Positions 25,799 to 33,456 of a stretch of DNA of 34,096 nucleotides are shown piece after piece; within the stretch, counting starts at the first letter, position 1, and each line of letters begins with the position of its first letter. Under the pieces are notes generated by a model, which saw only the letters and a list, made by a program, of their open reading frames with translations, had not been told where the DNA came from and ran no database searches. This DNA is from Verrucomicrobiota bacterium (GTDB lineage: Bacteria; Verrucomicrobiota; Verrucomicrobiia; Limisphaerales; JACPZS01). Where the stretch lies: positions 1-34,096 of the forward strand of contig JACPZS010000235.1 of assembly GCA_016195385.1 (NCBI GenBank). The letters are read 5' to 3'. Both the position numbers and the translations under genes were made by a program.

Positions 25799-26210
25799 TG
25801 CTTAGTAGTGAGCCGGCGGTTGAGAGCAATCTCCACCGCTCGCGGAGTGGCCGAAGTTCGTCGGTTAACACCGTTTTCCATGGTTAATTGTGATCGCCCG
25901 CAGAGTTCGCGCGGGTTAAAGAATTTCGCTTTGATCGTGTCGCTGCGCTGCCGATATATCGGCAACAATGGAAAAAGTGTTAAAAGCGGACGCCCGCCCC
26001 GTAACGCCAGTGCCGCCGGTTTCAAGCCGAAGCAAGAACCCATTCGCGTTCCCGAAATTCACGCCCGAACCGGCTGAGAAAATTTGGCCGCTGTCGCTGG
26101 GCGATCTGGCGCAAAGCATCGGTGACCCTGCCCTGCTGGCGCAGGGCGAACCCAGACCAAGCCGCGCAAAATCTCGCCAGCGGGCGACTTTCAGTTTAGC
26201 AGAGAGACGC
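25799..26210. other. Divergent region with palindromic site; possible 5' extension of the next gene
   Basis: This gap separates the minus-strand GT-C/YfhO unit from the plus-strand methyltransferase/GT2 gene, so it should hold both promoters. A perfect 16-bp palindrome lies at 25949-25964 (see separate entry). Bases 25968-26210 are open in the frame of the following gene, but the residues they would encode (Pro/Arg/Ser-rich) match nothing I know. I treat them as leader rather than coding, with moderate doubt. Confidence 0.5.
25949..25964. promoter_or_regulatory. Perfect 16-bp palindrome, candidate operator
   Basis: TGCCGATATATCGGCA equals its own reverse complement. It lies in the divergent intergenic region of the glycosylation locus, where one dimeric regulator could control both directions. 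No regulator gene is adjacent. That it is an operator is inference; the palindrome itself is directly visible. Confidence 0.5.
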
Positions 26211-27605
26211 ATGATCGAACGCTCCGCCTTTTACGAGCAACGCGCCGCCCTGCGTCCGGCCGAATGCCAGCGGCATTACCACCGGCTGCTGCGAAAGCTG
26301 TTCGGCTTTTTCATTCCTCCCGGCATGCGCGTGCTGGAACTGGGTTGCGGGCTTGGCGATTTGCTGGCCGCGGTGCAGCCGTCGCAGGGACTGGGCGTGG
26401 ACTTCAGTGAGACAAGCATCGCGCTGGCGCGGCAGCGTCATCCTGAGCTGGAATTTCATGTCGCCGATGCGGAGCAGTTTTCGACGGAGGAGAAATTTGA
26501 CTACATCATTCTCTCCGACCTTGCGAACGATTTGACGGACGTTCAAGGAACACTCGAACGGTTGCACTTGTTCTCGCATCCACGCACGCGGCTCGTCTTG
26601 AATTTTTTCAACAACGCCTGGCGGCCGATTCTCGCTGCGGCGGAAAAGCTGGGGGCGAAAGCGCCGGTGCCTCCACAAAACTGGCTTTCCGCCGGTGACA
26701 TGAAAAATCTTCTGCACCTTGCCGGCTGGGAAATCATCAAGGAAGACGCGCGTATCCTGTGGCCGCTGAACACGCCGTTGGTGGCGCCGTTGTTCAATCG
26801 CTGGCTCGCGCCGCTGCTCAAGCCGTTTTGCTTGACGGTCGTCCAAGTCGCGCGTCCGCGCCCGCAACCAAAATCGGACCGCCACTATCGTTGCAGCGTC
26901 GTCATTCCCGCGCGCAACGAAGCCGGCAACATCGAAGCCGCCGTCCAGCGCACGCCGGAACTTGGGCTGGGCACGGAGATCATTTTCATCGAGGGCCACT
27001 CGAAGGACAACACATGGGATGAAATTCAGCGCGTCAAAGCGGCTTATCCTGAGCGCGACATCAAAGTGCTCAAGCAGCAGTCCAAAGGCAAAGGCGGCGC
27101 AGTGCGCGAGGCGTTTGCGCAGGCGAGCGGCGATTTGCTCTTCATCCTCGACGCGGATTTGACCATGCCGCCGGAGGAACTGCCGAAATTTTACGAAGTC
27201 GCGCGCACCGGCACCGCCGATTTTGTCAACGGCGTGCGGCTGGTTTATCCGATGGAACAGCAGGCCATGCAGTTTGCCAACATGATCGCGAACCATTTCT
27301 TCGGTCTTGCATTCGGTTGGTTGCTCGGCCAGCCCATCAAGGACACGCTGTGCGGAACAAAGGTTGTCTTTCGCGAAGATTACGAAGCCATCGCGCGCAA
27401 CCGCGCCTACTTCGGCGACTTCGATCCCTTTGGCGATTTCGATCTGCTCTTCGGCGCGGCGAAATTGAATTTGCGCGTCGCTGATCTCCCGATTCGCTAT
27501 CAGGCGCGCAGCTACGGCGAGACGAACATCCAGCGCTGGCGGCACGGCGTGCTGTTGCTGCGCATGGTGATCTTCGCCGCGTCGCGGTTGAAATTCATCG
27601 GATGA
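26211..27605 (+). CDS. Fused SAM-dependent methyltransferase and GT2 glycosyltransferase
   Basis: 464 residues from the preferred ATG (MIERSAFYEQRAALRP). The first half is a class I methyltransferase: VLELGCGLGDLLAAV (41-55), GLGVDFSETSIALARQRHP, and the acidic DAEQF and FDYIILSD motifs. The second half (from about 228, CSVVIPARNEAGNIEAAV) is a GT2 of the dolichyl/polyprenyl-phosphate sugar synthase type: EIIFIEGHSKDNTWDEI, QQSKGKGGAVREAF, ILDADLTMPPEEL (DAD near 314-316), and IKDTLCGTKVVF. No C-terminal membrane helices, so it is a soluble or peripheral enzyme. A frame extension back to 25968 adds 81 unmatched residues. The stop overlaps the next gene by ATGA. By analogy it would make a polyprenyl-phosphate-linked sugar for the GT-C proteins nearby; the methyl acceptor is unknown. 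Confidence 0.9.
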   Translation: MIERSAFYEQRAALRPAECQRHYHRLLRKLFGFFIPPGMRVLELGCGLGDLLAAVQPSQGLGVDFSETSIALARQRHPELEFHVADAEQFSTEEKFDYIILSDLANDLTDVQGTLERLHLFSHPRTRLVLNFFNNAWRPILAAAEKLGAKAPVPPQNWLSAGDMKNLLHLAGWEIIKEDARILWPLNTPLVAPLFNRWLAPLLKPFCLTVVQVARPRPQPKSDRHYRCSVVIPARNEAGNIEAAVQRTPELGLGTEIIFIEGHSKDNTWDEIQRVKAAYPERDIKVLKQQSKGKGGAVREAFAQASGDLLFILDADLTMPPEELPKFYEVARTGTADFVNGVRLVYPMEQQAMQFANMIANHFFGLAFGWLLGQPIKDTLCGTKVVFREDYEAIARNRAYFGDFDPFGDFDLLFGAAKLNLRVADLPIRYQARSYGETNIQRWRHGVLLLRMVIFAASRLKFIG

Positions 27606-28342
27606 CCGCGCCGCTGGCCCAGCACCAAATCGAAATCCAGCGCAACCTCGACGCCTGGCAGCACAAGCCGCTGCTCCAAAAAATCTACGCGCAATTCTAT
27701 ACGCGCATCATCGCGCTCATCGACACGCGCGCGAAAGGTCAAATCGTTGAAATCGGTTCCGGCATCGGCAATTTGAAAGCGCATCTGCCGCAGGCGCTGG
27801 CCACCGATTTGTTTCCGAACCCTTGGCTCGATCTCGTGTGCGACGGCTACGAACTGCCGTTCAAAAATGAATCGATCTCGCATCTGATCCTCTTCGACGT
27901 TTTTCATCACCTCCGCGCCCCGAACGCGTTTCTGCGCGAAGCTCGCCGCGTGTTGACGAAGGATGGCCGCGTGATCTTGTTTGAACCGTTCATGAGTTGG
28001 AGCAGTTTCCCAATTTACGGTTTATTCCATCACGAACCAGTGGCGTGGAATTCGCCCGTCGATTTTTCGAAAACACTGCCGCGCCCGCGCGATTACTACG
28101 CCGCGCAGGGCAACGCCACGCGGCTTTTCTTTCGTCGTGACAAAACGGACTGGCCGGACGACTGGAAAATTTTTCACGCGGAAGCATTTGCGAGTTTCAG
28201 CTACCTGCTTTCCGGCGGCTTCAGCAAACCTTCATTTTTTCCAGCGCGCTGCCTGCCAGCGCTGCAAAGTTGCGATGCTGCGCTTTCGCGGCTGCCAGGT
28301 CTGTTCGGCGCGCGCTGTTTGGTGGGCTTAACTCCGCGCTGA
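27602..28342 (+). CDS. Class I SAM-dependent methyltransferase
   Basis: 246 residues with motif I IVEIGSGIGNLKAHL (about 48-62), then ALATDLFPNPWLDLVCDGYELPF, and ILFDVFHHLRAPNAFLREARRVLTKDGRVILFEP, a clear Methyltransf_11-type pattern. Its ATG overlaps the stop of the methyltransferase/GT2 fusion, so it is the second gene of a coupled pair. Together they suggest a methylated lipid-linked sugar or a methylated polyprenyl product. The last 15 bases overlap the end of the convergent third YfhO-like gene. Substrate unknown. Confidence 0.9.
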   Translation: MTAPLAQHQIEIQRNLDAWQHKPLLQKIYAQFYTRIIALIDTRAKGQIVEIGSGIGNLKAHLPQALATDLFPNPWLDLVCDGYELPFKNESISHLILFDVFHHLRAPNAFLREARRVLTKDGRVILFEPFMSWSSFPIYGLFHHEPVAWNSPVDFSKTLPRPRDYYAAQGNATRLFFRRDKTDWPDDWKIFHAEAFASFSYLLSGGFSKPSFFPARCLPALQSCDAALSRLPGLFGARCLVGLTPR

Positions 28343-30640
28343 AGTGTTTCCGACATTTCGGACATGGCTTCGCAAAGAGAAACCGGCGAAAGCCAAACAC
28401 GCAAGCCATGACGCAACTGTGATCCAAACTCCAATCTGAAACGTCGCCGATCGAAACCAAACCGTCACTTCATGCCGGCCGGCCGGAACCGCGAGCGCCT
28501 GAAACGCGAAGTTGGCCGTCGCCAGCCGATATTCTCTGCCGTCCACTTCCGCTCGCCAACCCGGATAACTTGCCTGCGAAACAACCAAGAGCATCGGTTT
28601 GTCCACTTCGACGACCGCCCTGCATTCATGCGCTCTCACGGATTGCTCCAGGATTTTTCCGGTGCCGCCAGCGAGCGCGGAGAGTTTCGACCGCCAGTCA
28701 TCGGGCAGGATGACCTCGTTGCGCGAATCAAAGTCCTTTGCGAGGAATTTTTCCAGCGCGTTCGTGCCGTCGAGAAAAACCGCGCGCGGCACGAGCGTGA
28801 AGAACGGCTGCGCGCCCGCGCGTGGATTCCATTGCCACGGCTTGATCGGCTCACTGACGTGGGAAACACCTAAAAAATCCAGCGCACCGGCGGACGTGGT
28901 GTTGGTCTGCAAGCTTAATCGCCACACGACTTGCGCCACGTCGCGCAAGTACAACGAGAAAAAGCCGTCCAGTTTCGGAACACCTTCAAGCAGGTTGGCG
29001 TTAAGCAGCAGGGACTGGCGCGGGACTTTCACCGCGACTTCGGCGTTCGGGAAAATCGTCGCGTCGAGCAGCGCGTGGGCGGCGCTCGAAACCACCGCCC
29101 GGCTTTCGCCAAGGCCGGGGCGCGGCTCCAGCGCCGCGAGGTTTTTTTTGAAGAACTCCGAAGGCGCGAGTGGATTGACCCGTCGATGCGCGCTCCACAA
29201 ATCCGCGAACACGATCAATCCGAGCAACACCGTCAACAGGAAACGACGAGTTGGCATTTCGGTTCGGCGCAAGGCAATCAGCACGCCAGCGACGGCGAGA
29301 AGGAAGCTCAAACTCGTTCCTCCGCTGCGCGCCACGGCGTTCCAATCTTCACCCGCGATCGACCGCCATCGGCTCACTCCGAACAGTGCGAAAAAAATCA
29401 ACGCGAGCGCCACTGCGGACTTCGCCAACGCGCCCAGCGAAACACCATTTTGCAACCATTGCATTGCACCGCGACCGGCCAACAATGGCAACAACACCGC
29501 GACCGGCACGATGAATTTTATCGGATACCGCATCACGCCCAACCCCGGAACCAGTTTGCGCAAGAGCGGGTAAACGCCACCGCGCTCGCCAAGCGCCAGC
29601 AGGAGTGAACAGGCACAAAGCGCGAGCACGAGCCGAGTCCGTCGCGAACGGTCAAACCAAAGTGCGAGCAACGCCAGCAAGAGAACCGTAGCTCCACAAT
29701 AGTAAGAAGTGGCCCACTGCTGCTCGGCCTGGAAGAAAACTCCATCGCGGCCCGGTGCCATGCGAAACAGTGGCACGAGAAAATTACCGAGGCCCGGCCA
29801 CGTCAAGCTCCAGGCACCGGCGGCGTAGTTGGTGTCGCGTTGGGAATGCCGCAGCAATTCGAGAAACGGCAGCCATTGCGCAGCAGTGAGTCCAAGCGCG
29901 AGCGTGAAAACAGAAGCGAGACGCACGAGTGAAACGATGACGCTGAGATTGGATGACGAGTTCTCATTGTTTCGTTCTGTTCCGACAACCGTCAAGGCTA
30001 TCAAGCCGCTCCAAGTCAACAGGATGATTTCCGGCGCGCCCGTCAAAAATTGCAGCGCCATTACGAGAGCCGCGGAGACGATGTGCCGTCCGCCACGTTG
30101 CACAGCGATTTCACCGGCGAGCAAAACCAGCGGCAGCCAGCCAAGCGCGGCGATGTTGTTCGGCCACATCAGCGCGGTGACAGTTAAGCCACCGAAGGCG
30201 TAGCCGATGCCGGCGATGCTTGCGCCCAAGCCGTCATTGAACCACCGCCGCGCCAGGCAAAACATCGCGACACCGCCGAGGTAAAGATGCAGGAGGTTAA
30301 AAAAATTTAACGACCACGGCAGCGGCAGCAAAATGTAAATGAGCGAGCCGGGGTAAAGGCACATCGTGTTCCACTGCGCGAGGAACGGCAGGCCGGCGAA
30401 GTTGAATGGGTTCCAAAGTGGAATTTCTCCGGCGCGATAGCTTTCACGAACATGGTGCGCCAGCGGCAAACCGAAGTTGGAAAAATCACGGGTGTAAAAA
30501 CTGCGCGTGCCGATCAGCACGTCGGGAAACGCGATGAACAGGAGCAAACCCAGCGCCAGCGCAAAGCGCGGCAGCGTGAATGGATCCTGGGCCGACTTGT
30601 CGGCAAAACCGGGGCGGGCGCGGATTTCAACTTCGCTCAT
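28328..30640 (-). CDS. YfhO-family GT-C-like membrane protein (third of three)
   Basis: 770 residues, polytopic, with FYTRDFSNFGLPLAHHVRES (Asp52), then AGEIPLWNPFNFAGLPFLAQWNT and GYAFGGLTVTALMWPNN. The C-terminus has SQASYPGWRAEVDGREYRLATANF and VPAGRHEVTVWFRSATFQIG before the final helix. It differs from the other two in lacking the Trp of their SFWRGE block (SYRAGE here), so it is the most divergent paralogue. It follows lysA by 90 bases on the same strand and ends inside the tail of the convergent methyltransferase gene. Its placement across from the methyltransferase/GT2 pair suggests the same pathway. Confidence 0.88.
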   Translation of the reverse strand: MSEVEIRARPGFADKSAQDPFTLPRFALALGLLLFIAFPDVLIGTRSFYTRDFSNFGLPLAHHVRESYRAGEIPLWNPFNFAGLPFLAQWNTMCLYPGSLIYILLPLPWSLNFFNLLHLYLGGVAMFCLARRWFNDGLGASIAGIGYAFGGLTVTALMWPNNIAALGWLPLVLLAGEIAVQRGGRHIVSAALVMALQFLTGAPEIILLTWSGLIALTVVGTERNNENSSSNLSVIVSLVRLASVFTLALGLTAAQWLPFLELLRHSQRDTNYAAGAWSLTWPGLGNFLVPLFRMAPGRDGVFFQAEQQWATSYYCGATVLLLALLALWFDRSRRTRLVLALCACSLLLALGERGGVYPLLRKLVPGLGVMRYPIKFIVPVAVLLPLLAGRGAMQWLQNGVSLGALAKSAVALALIFFALFGVSRWRSIAGEDWNAVARSGGTSLSFLLAVAGVLIALRRTEMPTRRFLLTVLLGLIVFADLWSAHRRVNPLAPSEFFKKNLAALEPRPGLGESRAVVSSAAHALLDATIFPNAEVAVKVPRQSLLLNANLLEGVPKLDGFFSLYLRDVAQVVWRLSLQTNTTSAGALDFLGVSHVSEPIKPWQWNPRAGAQPFFTLVPRAVFLDGTNALEKFLAKDFDSRNEVILPDDWRSKLSALAGGTGKILEQSVRAHECRAVVEVDKPMLLVVSQASYPGWRAEVDGREYRLATANFAFQALAVPAGRHEVTVWFRSATFQIGVWITVASWLACLAFAGFSLRSHVRNVGNTSARS

Positions 30641-30730
30641 CCGCGCGTGAGGCTAACAACCACGCGTCGAATGAAAAGATTGGAAAGTGGTTTTCGATCT
30701 CACGGCTCATGCACGCGATTCGTCTTCCAC

Positions 30731-32029
30731 CTATTTCAACCACGCAGGCACGCTTTCGGATTTCCAAATCTCTGCGAGCGGTTGCCGCTCGCGCACGCTG
30801 GCCGCGCGATTACCGTTCACCAAGACTTCCGCCGCCAGCCCGCGCGAATTGTAGTTGGACGCCATCACGAAGCCGTACGCGCCCGCGCTCAAGAGCGCCA
30901 GGTGATCGCCCTCGCCCACTTTCGCGAGCGGACGATTCTTGCAAAAGAAATCGCCGGATTCGCAAATCGGCCCGACAACGTCGGACTCAGTCATTGCGCC
31001 GCCTTTGCGTCGGAGCGGAACAATTTCGTGATAGGAGTCGTAAAACGCCGGTCGGATCAAATCGTTCATCGCGGCATCGACGATGACGAAATTTTTGCGC
31101 CCAGTGCGTTTCACAAACTCGACGCGCGTCACGAGAATGCCGGCATTGCCCACGATGAAGCGGCCCGGTTCGATCAAAATACGCAAGCCCGCCGGCTGCA
31201 GCAGCGGCACGAGCGTGGCAGCATAAGTGGCCGGCGTGAGAATTTTTTTGGCGACGGGCGTCTGCCACCATTCGGGCGAGCCGCTATCGAGCGCGGGATT
31301 GTAAACAATGCCGAGTCCGCCACCAACACTGAAGAATTCGAGATCGTATTTGTCGGCAAGTTTCGCCGCAAGCGGCAGGATTTTTTTGACCGCCTGCTCG
31401 AAAGGTTTCACTTCGGTGAGCTGCGAGCCAATGTGCATTTGCAGCCCGCGCAAGCGAAGATTTTTAAGCCGGCTCGCGCGGGCATAGACTCTTTCGATCT
31501 GCTCGAACGCGATGCCGAACTTGTTTTCGTAGGTGCCGGTCGTAATTTTCGCGTGCGTGTGCGCATCGATGTTCGGGTTCACGCGCACGGCGATGGGCGC
31601 GGTTTTTTTGAGCCGCGCGGCGACACGATTGATGCGCGCCAGTTCCGGCTCGCTCTCGATGTTGAAGGAATAAATTCCCTGCCTCAGCGCGAACTCAATC
31701 TCGGCTTCCGTCTTGCCCACGCCGGCGAAAACGCATTTCCGCGGATCGCCGCCCGCCGCGATAACGCGCCGCAACTCACCTTCGCTCACGATGTCAAAAC
31801 CGCTGCCCTGATTGGCGAGCGTGCGGATCACCGCGAGATTGGAATTCGCCTTCACCGCGAAACAAACGAGGTGGTTCAGCGGCGCGAGGGCAATGTCGAG
31901 TTTTTGAAAATGATCCGTCAACGTGTGCTGCGAATAAACGTAGAGCGGCGTGCCGAATTTGTTGACGAGGCTTTCAATCGCCACGCGCTCGCAATGCAAC
32001 CGGCCGCCGACGTAATGGAAATCGTGCAT
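30731..32029 (-). CDS. lysA: Diaminopimelate decarboxylase
   Basis: LysA decarboxylates meso-diaminopimelate to lysine, a PLP enzyme of fold type III. The 432 residues include the PLP lysine in CFAVKANSN (Lys60), then SGFDIVSEGEL, the metal/PLP stretch LRGLQMHIGSQL, the glycine-rich SVGGGLGIVYNP, and EPGRFIVGNAG. The second-subunit active-site Cys is Cys356 in GPICESGDFF, followed by GAYGFVMASNYNSR. Length and motifs are normal. The ATG giving MHDFHYVGGRL is used. The gene lies between a squalene/phytoene synthase and the third YfhO-like gene on the same strand, but a link is not implied. Confidence 0.97.
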   Translation of the reverse strand: MHDFHYVGGRLHCERVAIESLVNKFGTPLYVYSQHTLTDHFQKLDIALAPLNHLVCFAVKANSNLAVIRTLANQGSGFDIVSEGELRRVIAAGGDPRKCVFAGVGKTEAEIEFALRQGIYSFNIESEPELARINRVAARLKKTAPIAVRVNPNIDAHTHAKITTGTYENKFGIAFEQIERVYARASRLKNLRLRGLQMHIGSQLTEVKPFEQAVKKILPLAAKLADKYDLEFFSVGGGLGIVYNPALDSGSPEWWQTPVAKKILTPATYAATLVPLLQPAGLRILIEPGRFIVGNAGILVTRVEFVKRTGRKNFVIVDAAMNDLIRPAFYDSYHEIVPLRRKGGAMTESDVVGPICESGDFFCKNRPLAKVGEGDHLALLSAGAYGFVMASNYNSRGLAAEVLVNGNRAASVRERQPLAEIWKSESVPAWLK

Positions 32030-32198
32030 GGCGCTCAGTTAAGCGGGCACGCGGCGGCTTGTCACGGCGAGAGTGTGAACACGGTGCGAAAGCAGAACGA
32101 AGGTATCCAGCCGTTTCCGCGGGAGCCGGATTTGTTATCCGCGCAGTGCAAGGATGTGCAGGTGGTGGGAATGATTTCTTTGCCTCGGCTCTGCCAGG

Positions 32199-32217
32199 CG
32201 CGGATGGAAAATCCGCG
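32199..32217. repeat. Perfect 7-bp hairpin in the lysA upstream gap
   Basis: CGCGGAT (32199-32205) pairs with ATCCGCG (32211-32217), loop GGAAA. It lies between the squalene synthase stop and the lysA start. The right arm and following bases, AATCCGCGTTCC, recur as a 12-mer at 2390-2401 in the MoxR leader. A dispersed short palindromic element is possible. Confidence 0.45.
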
Positions 32218-32247
32218 TTCCGAGGTTCGGGACGGACGCGTCGGATT

Positions 32248-33294
32248 TCACTTCGTGCGCGTGAACAAACTTTTCCACGCCGTCGCAAACGCGTAGCGGA
32301 CAACGGTCTGAAAAATGATTCCCCGCACTTCAGCGCGGCTGACTTTGATGCGACGGTTTGGATCAAGCACGTTCTCGCGACGAAGTTGCTTCAACGTTTT
32401 CGCGCCAATCAATATCGGCCACGCGCAGGCGAGGCGCACGCGAATTTGCCTGCGTGGAATCGTGTTCGTGTAATTCCAGCCGGCGGCCAGATGCGCTTCG
32501 GCTATGTCGAGCCAGCGGTCGTAAAGTGGGCGCAACTTGGGTTCGCTGGCGGGCAATAACAAATCCACCGATTGCAAACCGATTTGCGCAAGCGCAACCG
32601 CCGGCAGATAACAACGTCCCTGGCGAAGATCGCGCGGCAAGTCTCGCAAGATGTTCACAAGCTGCAGTCCCTTTCCGAAGCGCACTCCGTCGGCGAGAAA
32701 CACCGCGTCGTCCAGAGTTGCGTTCGGGAACAAATGCGCGCGGCACATTCTCGTCCAAAATTCGCCGACGCACCCGGCGACGCGATACGTGTAATCGTCC
32801 AACTCCGCGTCGGTGCGCAGGGCGACAATGCGCTCGGCGCTGGCCGCGCCAAACCGTTGCAGATCCAGCGTTTGACCGCTCGTGATCGTGTCGAGCACCG
32901 CGCGGGTCAATGCGCGATCCGACGGCGACGTTTCCCGCAACAGCGCCAGCGCGTTGCCGATGCGTTCAAGCAAAATGCGTTCGGAGGAGGAGCCTCGACC
33001 AGCGGGAGCGGCTTGCGCCGTGGCCAGTTCACCGAAGTCCGGCGTCGTCTTGGCGCGCGCAGAATCTTCCTCAAGGATGGCCGCGCGCAGTTCTGCCAGC
33101 GCCGCGAGCCGGCGTTCCACGGAAACCAGCTCGGTATCCGCGATGGTGTCAGTGGCACGCGCGAGCAAGTAGGCGAGGCCGATTTGCGGACGCACCGGCG
33201 CGGGCAGCACACGCAGCGTCAAGTAAAAGGAGCGCGACACGTCCCGCAACAGAGACGTGAGTAGACCGCGTTGCGTGTTTCGATCCAGAGCCAC
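32248..33294 (-). CDS. Squalene/phytoene synthase family protein
   Basis: 348 residues of the trans-isoprenyl diphosphate condensing family. The first Asp-rich motif is LARATDTIADT (Asp49 and Asp53), the second is LVNILRDLPRDLRQGRCYLP (Asp218, Asp222), with DDYTYRVAGCVGEFWTRM between them. It condenses two farnesyl-PP (or geranylgeranyl-PP), giving squalene or phytoene; the fused R-rich second motif and chain length favour squalene, but the sequence alone does not decide. A GTG start is the only one that gives the SFYLTLRVLP N-terminus. No HpnC/HpnE-like partner is near, so a role in hopanoids or carotenoids is open. Confidence 0.88.
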   Translation of the reverse strand: MALDRNTQRGLLTSLLRDVSRSFYLTLRVLPAPVRPQIGLAYLLARATDTIADTELVSVERRLAALAELRAAILEEDSARAKTTPDFGELATAQAAPAGRGSSSERILLERIGNALALLRETSPSDRALTRAVLDTITSGQTLDLQRFGAASAERIVALRTDAELDDYTYRVAGCVGEFWTRMCRAHLFPNATLDDAVFLADGVRFGKGLQLVNILRDLPRDLRQGRCYLPAVALAQIGLQSVDLLLPASEPKLRPLYDRWLDIAEAHLAAGWNYTNTIPRRQIRVRLACAWPILIGAKTLKQLRRENVLDPNRRIKVSRAEVRGIIFQTVVRYAFATAWKSLFTRTK

Positions 33295-33456
33295 GCGCGA
33301 ACTATGACAGGAGTGCGCGCCGGTAATCCAGCCTGGTTGTGGCGGCGAAATCCCTTGGATTCAATCACGGTAGAGCACTTCATGTATTCTTGGAAGATCA
33401 ATCGGTTGAGCTAGTGATCCTCCATCTTTCGATTTGCTTATCGGCGACATCCGTCG

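Noticed and set aside
30452..32296. 614-codon open frame antisense to lysA and extending beyond it
   Set aside because: It mirrors the GC-rich codon pattern of lysA and has Arg/His-rich composition with no domain; lysA is unambiguous on the other strand.
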